Below are positions 27,405 to 36,520 of a DNA stretch of 64,000 nucleotides, one piece after another. The stretch lies in assembly GCF_019711565.1 (NCBI RefSeq), contig NZ_JAIGNN010000001.1:992001-1056000 (forward strand), given 5' to 3'. The DNA comes from Qipengyuania proteolytica. GTDB taxonomy: Bacteria; Pseudomonadota; Alphaproteobacteria; Sphingomonadales; Sphingomonadaceae. The translations under genes were made by a program, and so were the position numbers. Under the pieces are notes generated by a model. It made no database searches. It was not told where the DNA came from and saw only the letters and a list, made by a program, of their open reading frames with translations. The stretch's first letter is position 1. Each line of letters begins with the position of its first letter.

Positions 27405-28982
27405 TTAGTTGTAGACCGGCAGGCCGGTGCAGTTCGTCACGGCGGTATCGAAGGTCACCGTGCTCGAGTTGCAGGTCCAGCCTTCCACCCAGCTGGCGTT
27501 CGACGCGTAGACGGCGCCGATTTCGTCCGGGAGGACGAAGAAGCTGGAGATGGAGGTTGGGTCGAAGACCACCACGGCGCTTTCGTTCGACCCGTTCATG
27601 AAGGTCATGGTCAGCGTATTGGTGAAGTTCGCATTGTTGTTCGAACCGGCGTTGTAGCGGTTCTGGATGTCAGCCGCCGTGACCCCGCCCGAGCTGTCGC
27701 GGAAGTCGACGGCACAATCGAGGACGAAGGAGTTGAACACGAGCGGCCCCGCTTCGTTGGGCGCTGCGCCGGCGGCACGGTTCAACGTGCTGGTGCCATC
27801 CACGCGCAGGCACGGGGTCGCCCCGGTGGCATCGACGAGGATCGAGTTGACGATCGTGTAGTCGGCGCTGCCGCGGATGCGGATGGCCTGGTCCTGGTCG
27901 CCGCCATTGTGGATGAAGGTGGCGTTCGAAATGCGCGTGTTCTGGCGCGGGGCGTCTTCTTCGAAGGCGTTGGTCGAATCGGCTTCGATGATCGTGTCGC
28001 CGGCACCGGCACGCTGGACCGCGATTACGAACTGCATGTCCGCCTTGACGCCGGTGTCGGTATCGATGCTGTCGTCTTCCGCGCCGACCACGATGAGGTT
28101 GCCGACGTTGAAGTCGCCGCCGAAGAATTCGACGCCGTCATCCGAGCTGTTGAAGCTCATGATGTGGTTGAGCGTGGTGCCCGAGCCGACGCCGCCGGTG
28201 GTCAGCGACTGCAGTTCGTTGTCGCCCGACAGGACGAAGCCCGAATAGCGGATCTGGACGTAGCTCATGCTGCCCGAGCTGTCGGTCGGCGTCGCGCCGC
28301 CGAACAGCGCCGGCTGGGCCGCGCCTTCGACCTGGCGCTCGCAGGCGGTGGTGCCCGGCGTCGCGCCGGGGGCGATGCAGTCGGTGACGGGCGCGCGGCC
28401 CGACAGGACGACGCCGCCCCACTGGCCCGACGAATTGTTCGTGTTGAGACCCTGGATGTTGTCGCGGCTGGTGAAGATGATCGGGCGGTCGGCAGCGCCG
28501 TTCGCCTGGATGGTGTTGCCGCGGTTGACGTTGAGGAAGCTCGAGCCCGAAGCGTAGATAATGACGCCCGGTTCGATCGTCAGTTCGACATTGGTGTCCG
28601 CAGCCGTAGCGGTCGGGCCGCCGTCAGTGCCCACATCCACGCGGCCGTCCATGCGATAGACCAGGCCCCGGATATAGGGGAGGGTCGAACTGGCGGTGAA
28701 GCGCGCGGGCAGGGTGCAGATGCGATATTCGCCGGTCGGTCCCGAGATCGTGCCGCTGTCGGTCAGGCCGGTCGGATCGGAAATCGTCGGGCAGCCGTTG
28801 GCCGGGGTCACCAGTGCCGAGGTCGGTGTCGGGGTGGGGGTCGGCGTCGGAGTCGACGTGGCCGGCGGGTTGTTGATGGTGATGTTCCCGCCGGTGCCGG
28901 GCGAGACGATTTCGTCGGCGCCGCAGCTGGCAAGAGCCAGCGCACTGCAGCCGAGCACGAGCGAACGATGGAAGTTGGTCAC
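27405..28982 (-). CDS. predicted surface lipoprotein with parallel beta-helix-like body
   Basis: The 525-residue protein starts with GTG at 28982, nine bases after GAGGGGA. The signal peptide ends in a lipobox (ALALASC). A Thr-Pro repeat linker (TSTPTPTPTPTPTS) follows, then a long body rich in Asn, Gly, Ser and Val with repeated short strands (VELTIEPGVIIYASGSSFL, RPIIFTSRDNIQG, DDGVEFFGGDFNVGN, DSIDTDTGVKADMQFV), typical of right-handed beta-helix proteins. It sits just before a TonB receptor, in the way partner lipoproteins deliver ligand to receptors. Function is unknown; binding of a surface ligand is inferred. Confidence 0.8.
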   Translation of the reverse strand: MTNFHRSLVLGCSALALASCGADEIVSPGTGGNITINNPPATSTPTPTPTPTPTSALVTPANGCPTISDPTGLTDSGTISGPTGEYRICTLPARFTASSTLPYIRGLVYRMDGRVDVGTDGGPTATAADTNVELTIEPGVIIYASGSSFLNVNRGNTIQANGAADRPIIFTSRDNIQGLNTNNSSGQWGGVVLSGRAPVTDCIAPGATPGTTACERQVEGAAQPALFGGATPTDSSGSMSYVQIRYSGFVLSGDNELQSLTTGGVGSGTTLNHIMSFNSSDDGVEFFGGDFNVGNLIVVGAEDDSIDTDTGVKADMQFVIAVQRAGAGDTIIEADSTNAFEEDAPRQNTRISNATFIHNGGDQDQAIRIRGSADYTIVNSILVDATGATPCLRVDGTSTLNRAAGAAPNEAGPLVFNSFVLDCAVDFRDSSGGVTAADIQNRYNAGSNNNANFTNTLTMTFMNGSNESAVVVFDPTSISSFFVLPDEIGAVYASNASWVEGWTCNSSTVTFDTAVTNCTGLPVYN

Positions 28983-29235
28983 GGGTAACGGTCCCCTCAA
29001 AAACCGGGTGAATCGGAAAAGATGTCGCGAATTCGTTGATCGCGACTCGCCCGCTACGGACCGTTCGTGACAGTTTGTGTCGCTTCGTGACCGTTGTGTT
29101 GCAGTTTCAACAGATTGTTCGGCTTCCTGCGACGAACAGGGCACGTTTCAGAAATATGACAATGTTTCAGTTTTGTTGCAGTCGACGACCGGTGCCCATA
29201 TTCCTGCTGCAACGAGACCAAAGGGGAGACTTGTC

Positions 29236-29610
29236 ATGGCGCTTGCCACCACACTTGCACTGGCATTCATGGCACAGGGGGCCATCGACGCGCCGGCAAC
29301 CGTTTTCGACGTCGGCTATGAAGAGCTCGTGCAGGGCGAAGATCGCGCCGCAGCCGAGGCGATCGAGGCCTGCACGCAGCTCGAGGCGGACGATCCGGCC
29401 CGTTTGATCAACCACGGCATCGCGCTCGCCCGGATGGGTCGCTTCACCGAGGCGCGCGCCGATTTCGAGGCCGCTGCGAATGCCGACACCAGTGTCGAGC
29501 TCGAAACATCGACCGGCGACTTCGCGGATTCGCGCCATCTCGCCCGTCGTGCGCTTGCATCGCTCGAGCGTGGCGAGTTCGCCCGCTATTACGCCATGTC
29601 CATGCGATAA
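29236..29610 (+). CDS. TPR-repeat protein, probably exported
   Basis: The 124-residue protein starts at an ATG with AGGGGAGA upstream. A short hydrophobic leader (ALATTLALAFMAQGAI) may be a signal peptide. The body has tetratricopeptide-like helices: DRAAAEAIEACTQLEADDPARLINHGIALARMGRFTEARADFEAA contains a consensus TPR (split by the reader at NHGIALARMGRFTEA). It is divergent from the lipoprotein/TonB-receptor pair across a 253-base A/T-rich gap and followed by a clear terminator. It may act with that pair; the link rests on position. Confidence 0.72.
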   Translation: MALATTLALAFMAQGAIDAPATVFDVGYEELVQGEDRAAAEAIEACTQLEADDPARLINHGIALARMGRFTEARADFEAAANADTSVELETSTGDFADSRHLARRALASLERGEFARYYAMSMR

Positions 29611-29638
29611 GAGAGCCACCGCATTCAGGCTTCTCAAG

Positions 29639-29670
29639 GCCCGCGTTTCCACAGGGGACGCGGGCTTTTT
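29639..29670 (+). terminator. Rho-independent terminator after the TPR gene
   Basis: GCCCGCGT (29639-29646) pairs with ACGCGGGC (29658-29665), with a short loop and TTTTT after. It isolates the TPR gene from the secretion operon that follows. Confidence 0.88.
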
Positions 29671-29770
29671 CGTGCCGGACGGTGTCTTCTTTGCGATATA
29701 TTCAGCATATTCACCTTACGGTCACTCCTTTGTCATATAAAAGGGCCAGCGGGACCGGACGGAGGGTGCA

Positions 29771-30400
29771 ATGATTCTCGCACGCTTGGCGCTCGGTATG
29801 GGACTGGCCTGTACGGCGCTGATCGCCTTCCCCGTGAAGGCGGATGTCATGGAGATCGATGGTGACGGAGCGCGCTGGGTAGCCGGCGGGGGCACCGCGC
29901 TTTCGGCTGCGCCCGCTGGACCGGCGGAATTCGAACCGGTGGGCGAGCTGCCCGCCGAGATCTTCGTGCCCGATGTCGCTGTCGCCTATCCCGACGCGCC
30001 GGGTGCCGCCATCCCGGTGACCTACCAGGCGAAGGTTGCCGAACTGTCCACCCGCTACGATCTCGCCCCCGCGCTGATCGAGGCGCTGGTGTGGCAGGAG
30101 AGCCGCTGGAGGCATGGTGCGGTGTCGCCGGTGGGCGCGCGCGGTCTCGCCCAGCTCATGCCGGGCACGGCGCGCGATCTGGGGGTCAATCCGGACGACC
30201 CGTTCGCCAATCTGGAGGGCGGGGCGCGGTACCTGCGCGAACAGCTCGACCGGTTCGATGGCGACTTGGAAAAGGCGCTCGCGGCCTATAATGCGGGACC
30301 GGGAAGGGTCGAGCGCGCGGGGGGGATTCCGCGCATCCGCGAAACTCAGCTCTACGTGGCAGCGATAATGGGTCGCCTGTCCGATCACTCACGGGAGTAA
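29771..30400 (+). CDS. lytic transglycosylase (VirB1-like) at the head of the T4SS operon
   Basis: The 209-residue protein has a hydrophobic N-terminal signal and a C-terminal SLT/GEWL domain: YDLAPALIEALVWQESRWRHGAVSPVGARGLAQLMP carries the catalytic Glu in WQESRW and the SxxGAxGLxQLMP motif, followed by LEKALAAYNAGPGRV. It would cleave peptidoglycan to let the secretion apparatus pass. GGAGGG lies upstream of the ATG. It is six bases from the pilin gene, which supports a VirB1 role. Confidence 0.88.
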   Translation: MILARLALGMGLACTALIAFPVKADVMEIDGDGARWVAGGGTALSAAPAGPAEFEPVGELPAEIFVPDVAVAYPDAPGAAIPVTYQAKVAELSTRYDLAPALIEALVWQESRWRHGAVSPVGARGLAQLMPGTARDLGVNPDDPFANLEGGARYLREQLDRFDGDLEKALAAYNAGPGRVERAGGIPRIRETQLYVAAIMGRLSDHSRE

Positions 30401-30406
30401 CACCAG

Positions 30407-30706
30407 TTGAAGCGTAGTCTTTCTGTTCCGGCCCTGTTGGCCCTGCTTGCAACCCCCACCGCCGCCTTCGCGCAGGCGACCGATCCGGCCGGGTCGGGCC
30501 CGATCGTGGCCGCGCTCGGCTGGCTGCAGGGCACCTTGCTCGGCAATGTCGCGACCGCGGTGGCGGTCATGGCCGTGGCTGCCGTGGGCTTCATGATGCT
30601 GACCGGCCGCCTCAACTGGCGTTTCGGCGCTACCGTCATCATCGGCGTCTTCATCCTGTTCGGCGCGGCTTCGATCGTTGCCGGTATCCAGGGCGTGGCG
30701 GCATAA
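30407..30706 (+). CDS. virB2: TrbC/VirB2-family pilin
   Basis: The 99-residue protein starts with TTG. A signal peptide (ALLALLATPTAAFAQ) is followed by two membrane helices (LLGNVATAVAVMAVAAVGFMML and FGATVIIGVFILFGAASIVAG). The size, the GRLNWR loop and the position before virB3-virB4 identify it as the major pilin-like subunit of a type IV secretion system. Confidence 0.87.
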   Translation: MKRSLSVPALLALLATPTAAFAQATDPAGSGPIVAALGWLQGTLLGNVATAVAVMAVAAVGFMMLTGRLNWRFGATVIIGVFILFGAASIVAGIQGVAA

Positions 30707-30707
30707 G

Positions 30708-30992
30708 ATGACCTCGCTCGTTCGCCATCCCGTCCACCGTGCGCTCACGCGTCCGCAGATGTTCGCGGGCGTGACGTACAATTATTTCATCATCAACGGG
30801 ATGGTGACGACCGAGGCTTTCCTGATCACCGGCAGCTGGCTGGCCGTGCTGACCTTCGCGGTGATGCACGGCATCGGCTATTTCGCCTGCCTGCGCGAAC
30901 CGCGCATCTTCGACCTGTGGATCACCAAGGTTTCGAAGTGCCCGCGTGTGAAGAACTTCCAGCGCTGGGGGTGCAACAGCTATGCCGCGTGA
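30708..30992 (+). CDS. virB3: VirB3-family T4SS membrane protein
   Basis: The 94-residue protein has the family pattern: a short N-terminus with HPVHRALTRPQMFAGV, two membrane helices (YFIINGMVTTEAFLITGSWLA; LTFAVMHGIGYFACL), and the REPRIFDLW motif near the C-terminus. The gene lies one base after the VirB2 stop and overlaps virB4 by 11 bases. ATG at 30708 was chosen over an in-frame start 30 bases earlier. Confidence 0.86.
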   Translation: MTSLVRHPVHRALTRPQMFAGVTYNYFIINGMVTTEAFLITGSWLAVLTFAVMHGIGYFACLREPRIFDLWITKVSKCPRVKNFQRWGCNSYAA

Positions 30993-33426
30993 ACGCAAAT
31001 GGATGGGCGCTGCGGCGTGGAGCGCGAAGGAAGCGCGGGCGGGCGACCGCCTGCCTTACGCACGCCTGATCGACGAAAGCACGTTGCTGCTGCGCGACGG
31101 TTCGGTGATGACCGCGATCCAGGTCCCCGGCCTGCTGTTCGAGACCGAGGATAGCGAGGCGCTCAATGCCCATGCGGCGACGCGCGAAGTGGTGCTGCGC
31201 TCGACACTGGATGCCCGGTTCGTGCTCTACCACCACGTCATCCGACGCCGCGTCTCGGTCGATCTCGAGGCCGAGTTTCCCGATCCCATCAGCCGCCACA
31301 TCGACGCGCGCTGGCGCGAGCGGCTGGGGTCCGGCCAGCTCTTCGTGAACGATCAGTTCATTACCCTGATCCGTCGCCCGGCGCGCGGCAAGGCGGGTCT
31401 GGTCGAACGCGTTGGCAAGGGCTTCAGGCGCAAGGGGAAGGGCAAGGAGCGGCTCGAAGCCGATCCCAAGGACCTGCGCAGCTTGCGTGCCGCCTCGCAG
31501 GGTCTGGTGGCTTCGCTGCAGGCCTATGGCGCGACGCCGCTGGCGGATTACGTCGGTCCGCAGGGCAATGTGAACTCCGAAGTGCTCGAGCTGCTGTCGG
31601 CGCTCTACAATGGCGAGATGCGGCCCGTCCGCAAGCCGGCGGACGACGTCGATCTGGGCTATATGCTGCCCTATCGCCGCGTCAGCTTCGGCCTCGATGC
31701 GATGGAGATGCGCGGGTCGGGTTCGCCCGATTTCGCCGGTATTCTCGGCCTCAAGGATTATCCCGAAGCGACCAGCCCCGGCCTGCTCGATAGCCTGCTG
31801 CGCCTGCCGTACGAAATGGTCGTGAGCGAAAGCTACGCGCCCGCCGAGCGCCAGACCGCGCGCGAGCGGATGGACCTCGCGATCCGCCGCCTGAAGAGCG
31901 CGGACGAGGAAGCCGCCGCCGAACGCGCCGACATGCTCGCCGCGCGCGATGCGCTGGGCAATGGTGCGGTCGGCTTCGGCGACCATCACCTGACCGTCAT
32001 GGTCAAGGAACGCGACCTCGGCCGCCTCGACGATGCCATGGCCGCCTGTGCCGCCGCGCTCGCCGATACCGGCGCGATCGCGGTGCGCGAGGATACCAAC
32101 CTCGAGCCCGCCTTCTGGGGCCAGTTCCCGGGCAACGAGGGTTACCTCGTCCGCCGCGCGCTGATTTCGAGCGCCAACATGGCGAGCTTCGGTTCCCTCC
32201 ACGGCTTTGCCCTCGGCCAGGCGCAGGGCAATCACTGGGGCGATGCGGTGACGCTGCTGGAAACCACCAGCGCGACGCCATTCTTCTTCAACTTCCACCA
32301 CGGCGACCTCGGCAACTTCTCGGTCATCGGGCCGAGCGGATCGGGCAAGACCGTAGTGATGAACTTCCTCGCCGCACAGGCGCAGAAGTTTGCCCCCCGC
32401 ACCATCCTGTTCGACAAGGATCGCGGTGCCGAGCTGTTCGTGCGCGGCATCGGCGGGCGCTACGACAGCATTCGCGCGGGCGAGCCGACCGGGTTCAACT
32501 CGCTTGCGCTGCCCGATACGCCGGGCAACCGCGCATTCCTGCGCGACTGGCTCGGTGTGCTGCTCAAGGCCGAAGGGCCGGAAGAAGAGCAGACCATCGC
32601 CGGCGCGGTGGACGCAGCTTACGCCAACGATCCCTCGCTGCGCCGCCTGCGGCACTTCAAGGAACTGCTGTCGGGCACCCGCCGCCCGCAACCCGGCGAC
32701 CTAGCCGACCGGCTCGGCGCGTGGATCGCGGAAGGCGAGCATTCCTGGCTGTTCGACAATGCCGAGGACCGGCTGGACCTGACCGCTCGCGTGCTCGGTT
32801 TCGACATGACCGCGCTGCTCGAGAACCCGCGCCTGCGCACGCCGACGATGATGTACCTCTTCCACCGGATCGAGGAACGTCTGGACGGCAAGCCGACGAT
32901 GATCCTGATCGACGAGGGCTGGAAGGCGCTCGACGACGAGGTCTTCGCTGCGCGCATCCGCGACTGGCTCAAGACGCTGCGGAAACGCAATGCACTGGTT
33001 GGCTTCGCCACGCAGAGCGCGCGCGATGCGCTCGAAAGCCGTATTTCGACGGCGCTGGTCGAGCAGACTGCGACCATGGTGTTCATGCCCAACTCGCGCG
33101 CCCGGCCGGAGGATTATTGCGACGGCTTCGGCCTGACCGAACACGAGCTCGCGCTGATCCGCACGCTGCCCGCGCACAGCCGCTGCTTCCTCGTCCGCCA
33201 GCCCGATGCGAGCGTCGTGGTGCGCCTCGACCTGTCGGGCGCGCCCGAGGTGCTGACGCTGCTGTCCGGCCGCGAGAGCACTGTCCGCCGGCTCGACCTG
33301 CTGCGCGAGGCACTCGGCGATGCACCGGCAGACTGGTTCCCCGCGCTCACCGGCACCAGATGGCCGGGCGGCGCGAACGATAGCGGGGAGGCCGGCGACA
33401 TCCCGCTCGGCCTTGCGGCGGAATGA
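30982..33426 (+). CDS. virB4: VirB4 ATPase of the T4SS
   Basis: The 814-residue ATPase has Walker A GPSGSGKTVVMNF at residues about 450-462 and Walker B MILIDEGWKALDDE at about 639-652. The conserved TQSARDAL and FMPNSRARPEDY motifs follow near 675-710. It powers pilus assembly and substrate transfer at the inner membrane. Start and stop overlap virB3 and virB6 (ATGA at 33423), so the cluster is translated as a unit. Length is normal for VirB4/TrbE. Confidence 0.93.
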   Translation: MPRERKWMGAAAWSAKEARAGDRLPYARLIDESTLLLRDGSVMTAIQVPGLLFETEDSEALNAHAATREVVLRSTLDARFVLYHHVIRRRVSVDLEAEFPDPISRHIDARWRERLGSGQLFVNDQFITLIRRPARGKAGLVERVGKGFRRKGKGKERLEADPKDLRSLRAASQGLVASLQAYGATPLADYVGPQGNVNSEVLELLSALYNGEMRPVRKPADDVDLGYMLPYRRVSFGLDAMEMRGSGSPDFAGILGLKDYPEATSPGLLDSLLRLPYEMVVSESYAPAERQTARERMDLAIRRLKSADEEAAAERADMLAARDALGNGAVGFGDHHLTVMVKERDLGRLDDAMAACAAALADTGAIAVREDTNLEPAFWGQFPGNEGYLVRRALISSANMASFGSLHGFALGQAQGNHWGDAVTLLETTSATPFFFNFHHGDLGNFSVIGPSGSGKTVVMNFLAAQAQKFAPRTILFDKDRGAELFVRGIGGRYDSIRAGEPTGFNSLALPDTPGNRAFLRDWLGVLLKAEGPEEEQTIAGAVDAAYANDPSLRRLRHFKELLSGTRRPQPGDLADRLGAWIAEGEHSWLFDNAEDRLDLTARVLGFDMTALLENPRLRTPTMMYLFHRIEERLDGKPTMILIDEGWKALDDEVFAARIRDWLKTLRKRNALVGFATQSARDALESRISTALVEQTATMVFMPNSRARPEDYCDGFGLTEHELALIRTLPAHSRCFLVRQPDASVVVRLDLSGAPEVLTLLSGRESTVRRLDLLREALGDAPADWFPALTGTRWPGGANDSGEAGDIPLGLAAE

Positions 33427-34598
33427 CGAGCGCGACCTGCCAGCAGGCCGCCGAACAGGTCGGCAACGGCGTCGCCGCCGCGCTCAAGGGCGTGGACTGC
33501 GTCGCGGGCGAGACCGCGGCGGCTGCCTTCGGGCGCCTGTTCGCTTCAGGCGGCGCGCTCGGCACTACGCTCACGATCCTGCTGACGCTCTACATCGCGA
33601 TCTTCGGCTTCCTGCTCCTGACCGGGCGGACGAACATCGGCGTGCGTGCACTGGTGCCGCGCGCGATGACGCTCGGCTTGGTGCTGACCTTCGCGACCAG
33701 CTGGGTCGCTTACCAGAGCGTGGTCTGGAATCTCGCGGTCGGCACGCCCGACTATCTCGCCGGTATCCTGACCGGTACGCGCGGCAGCGCGACCGAAGTT
33801 TTCGCGCAGAAGATCGACGTCGTCTTCCAGGCGATCCAGGAAGCAGGCGGGGGCAGCGAGGACTTCTCCGCCTTCTCGCCCGAGGGAATGATGTGGCTGG
33901 GCGCCATGCTGTTCATGCTCGGCACCGTCGGCCTGCTGGTGACGACCAAGATCGCGCTCGGCGTGCTCGTGGCGCTGGGGCCGGTGTTCGTGGTGATGGC
34001 GCTGTTCAACGGCACGCGGGGCCTCTTCACCGGCTGGATCAAGGGCCTCACCATGTGCGCGCTCGCGCCGCTGTTCGCGGTGCTCGGTGGCAGCATCATG
34101 CTCGAACTCGCGGTGCCGGTGCTGACCGCGCTGGTCGCCGTGCCGGGGCAGGTCGATGCGCAGGCCGCTATGGGATTTTTCATGATCGGCGCGGTGCATG
34201 TCGCGCTGATGGTGCTGGTGCTGAAGGTCGCCGGCGCAATGGTCGCGGGCTGGAGCGTTTTCGGCCTCGTCCCGCATAAGGAAGACAGCAGTTCCGCCGC
34301 CAGTGCACCCGCGCCACAATACGTCCAGCAGCAGGCTGCGCTGGCGCAGGCGCAGGCGGCGAACCAGGTGAGCGCAGCGGCTCGCCGGATCGACGTGTCC
34401 GCCGTGCCCACCGCCGCAGCCGCCAACGATGCTGGCGGCGCGGGCGGGGGCAGCCGCACGACCAAGGTTTTCGCGACCGCTTCAGGCAACGGTCAGGTCG
34501 CGCCGCCTAGTTTCGGGCCCACCCGGGCGATGGGCATCGGCAGCCGCTTCAAGCCCGCCCCGCCCAAGGCCCTCGACCGTTCCGTGGAGAAACGCTGA
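33423..34598 (+). CDS. virB6: VirB6/TrbL-family T4SS membrane channel component
   Basis: The 391-residue protein has about six membrane segments in its first 290 residues (LTILLTLYIAIFGFLLLTG; IMLWLG-type MMWLGAMLFMLGTVGLLV; ALGVLVALGPVFVVMAL). The LGPVFVxxALFxxTRGLFxGWI motif is diagnostic for VirB6. A hydrophilic Ala/Gln-rich tail follows. The start overlaps virB4 as ATGA, and the stop overlaps virB9 by one base. Confidence 0.88.
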   Translation: MTSATCQQAAEQVGNGVAAALKGVDCVAGETAAAAFGRLFASGGALGTTLTILLTLYIAIFGFLLLTGRTNIGVRALVPRAMTLGLVLTFATSWVAYQSVVWNLAVGTPDYLAGILTGTRGSATEVFAQKIDVVFQAIQEAGGGSEDFSAFSPEGMMWLGAMLFMLGTVGLLVTTKIALGVLVALGPVFVVMALFNGTRGLFTGWIKGLTMCALAPLFAVLGGSIMLELAVPVLTALVAVPGQVDAQAAMGFFMIGAVHVALMVLVLKVAGAMVAGWSVFGLVPHKEDSSSAASAPAPQYVQQQAALAQAQAANQVSAAARRIDVSAVPTAAAANDAGGAGGGSRTTKVFATASGNGQVAPPSFGPTRAMGIGSRFKPAPPKALDRSVEKR

Positions 34599-35374
34599 TG
34601 AACCGCGCGCTCTATCCCGCGCTTGCCCTGGCCTTGCTGGCCGCACCCGCCACCGCCAAGGACCCGCGGCTGGTGGAGGTCTTCTATGACGAGGCGCAGG
34701 TCGTGCGCATCGAGGGCAAGGTTACCGTCCAGGCGTCGATCGTGTTCGGCGACGACGAGACGATCGAGAACGTCGCGATTGGCGATTCTCAGGCCTGGCA
34801 GGTAACGCCCAACAAGCGCGCCGACATCCTGTTCGTGAAGCCGCTCGCCCCGCGCGCCTCGACCAACCTCACGGTCATCACCAGCAAGCGGACTTACCTG
34901 TTCGATCTCGTCGCCAACCCCAACGGCAAGCCGCTCTATGTGCTGCGCTTCGATTATCCCGAAGAGCCCGAGGACGAGACGCAGCTCGCGCAGGCTCCGG
35001 GCGCTGCAGAACAGCCGGCCGCAGGCAATCCGTTTGCCACGATCGACCCCTCCGACCTGAATTTCGCATGGGCCTCCTCGGGGGACAGCGACCTGCTGCC
35101 CGAGAATACCTTCGACGACGGCGAGGCGACCTTTCTCAGTTGGCCCGAGGGCAAGGAGGTCCCGGCGATCCTCATGACCAATGCCGAAGGCGTCGAAGGT
35201 CCGGTCAATTTCACCGTGCGCGGCAACACCATCGTGGTCGAGGGCGTTCCGCGCACGCTCGTCCTGCGCTCCGGCAAGGATCGCGCCGAACTCGTCAATA
35301 CCGGGCCGGACCGCGCCGCCGCCCCGGAAGCCTCGCGCGGCCAGCCCGCGCTCGCCCAGAGAGGGGATAGCTGA
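34598..35374 (+). CDS. virB9: VirB9/TrbG-family outer-membrane core protein
   Basis: The 258-residue protein has a signal peptide (ALALALLAAPATAK), then the N-terminal domain DPRLVEVFYDEAQVVRIEGKVTVQASIVFGDDETIENVAIGD, where FGDDETIENVAIGDSQAW is the family hallmark. The C-terminal beta domain includes FAWASSGDSDLLP and VVEGVPRTLVLRSGKDRAELVN. No VirB7 partner with a lipobox was seen before or after it. It forms the outer ring with VirB10. Neighbouring starts and stops overlap by one base (TGATG). Confidence 0.9.
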   Translation: MNRALYPALALALLAAPATAKDPRLVEVFYDEAQVVRIEGKVTVQASIVFGDDETIENVAIGDSQAWQVTPNKRADILFVKPLAPRASTNLTVITSKRTYLFDLVANPNGKPLYVLRFDYPEEPEDETQLAQAPGAAEQPAAGNPFATIDPSDLNFAWASSGDSDLLPENTFDDGEATFLSWPEGKEVPAILMTNAEGVEGPVNFTVRGNTIVVEGVPRTLVLRSGKDRAELVNTGPDRAAAPEASRGQPALAQRGDS

Positions 35375-36507
35375 TGCGCCTCGCCATGCGCCTGCCCGAG
35401 AAGACTGCGGGCACCGAGAAATTCGCCAACGATATCGATCCGCGCGATGAGGCAGATGCGGAGGTCATCGACCTTGCGCAGCGCAATGCCTTTCCCGCGG
35501 TCGCGCGCCCCGGGGGCAAGTCCGATGCGCTGGGCCTGGTGGCCGGCATCGCGGTCGTGGCCGGCCTCGGCATCGTCACGCTGTGGAGCATGAACGCCGC
35601 CCGCGTGGCCCCGCCGGAAACCATCGGCGGCCAGCAGGCACCTGTGGAAGTCGTTCCGGCCTTGCCGCCCGAGGCGATCACGCCGGTCGTTCCGGTCGAT
35701 GAAACCGTGGCCCCGATGGCCGCCGCGCCGGCACCGCAGCCGGTTTATGCGGCAGCGCCTGCCCCCGATATGGGGGAGGCGGTCAACCGCTTCGCCAGTC
35801 CGACGGTTGTGTTCGACTCCGGTGCGGCCCCCGGCGGGGTTGCGGTGCTCGAAGGCGCGACAGGCGGCGATGGTGGGGCCGCGAGCACCACCGGCAATTC
35901 CGCATCTGATTTCGCCAGTCGTGTTGGCGGTGTGGGCGGCGCGCCGGCCCGCGCCAGCGCGATGGTCAATCCCGCGACCACGGTCACGCAGGGCACGCTG
36001 ATCCCGGCAGTGCTGGAAACCGCGATCGACACCAACGTGCCCGGCTTCGTCCGCGCCGTAGTGAGCCAGGACGTGCGCAGCTTCGACGGCACCCGCGTCC
36101 TCGTGCCCCGTTCGAGCCGCCTTATCGGCCAGTACCAGTCGGGCCTGCAGAACGGCCAGAAGCGCGCCTATGTGATCTGGACCCGCCTGATCCGGCCGGA
36201 TGGTGCCTCGGTCAACCTCGCTTCGCCCGCAATCGGTTTCGACGGGACGACCGGGCTCGAAGGCAAGGTCTCCGGCAACAGCTTCTTCAAGCGCTTCGGC
36301 TCCGCGATGCTGCTGTCGGTCGTCGGCGGCCTCGGCACCATCGCCACCGGCGGCGCGGGCGGCGTGATTGTCGGCGGTGCGAGCCAGTCGGCGGCGGCGA
36401 CCGCGGCGCAGCAGGACGGCCAGCGCGGCCCGACGGTGCGCGTCGGCATCGGCGCCCCGATCCGCATCTTCACCAGCCGCGATCTCGACTTCTCCTCGGT
36501 CAATTGA
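35374..36507 (+). CDS. virB10: VirB10/TrbI-family T4SS channel protein
   Basis: The 377-residue protein has a short cytoplasmic N-terminus, one membrane helix (LGLVAGIAVVAGLGIVTLW, about residues 50-68) and a long Pro/Ala/Val linker across the periplasm. The beta-barrel domain follows: TLIPAVLETAIDTNVPGFVRAVV, VLVPRSSRLIGQYQSG, RLIRPDGASVNL, and PIRIFTSRDLDF at the end. It spans both membranes and transmits the energy state. Starts by TGATG overlap with virB9. Confidence 0.93.
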   Translation: MRLAMRLPEKTAGTEKFANDIDPRDEADAEVIDLAQRNAFPAVARPGGKSDALGLVAGIAVVAGLGIVTLWSMNAARVAPPETIGGQQAPVEVVPALPPEAITPVVPVDETVAPMAAAPAPQPVYAAAPAPDMGEAVNRFASPTVVFDSGAAPGGVAVLEGATGGDGGAASTTGNSASDFASRVGGVGGAPARASAMVNPATTVTQGTLIPAVLETAIDTNVPGFVRAVVSQDVRSFDGTRVLVPRSSRLIGQYQSGLQNGQKRAYVIWTRLIRPDGASVNLASPAIGFDGTTGLEGKVSGNSFFKRFGSAMLLSVVGGLGTIATGGAGGVIVGGASQSAAATAAQQDGQRGPTVRVGIGAPIRIFTSRDLDFSSVN

Positions 36508-36520
36508 GGCAGTTCGGGGC

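Noticed and set aside
29680..29760. ATATTCA direct repeats before the T4SS operon as an operator
   Set aside because: Two short A/T copies only; too weak to assign a regulator, although the operon promoter is probably here.
30922..32691. 589-codon minus-strand frame opposite virB4
   Set aside because: Shadow of virB4; the Walker motifs and overlapping starts support the plus strand.
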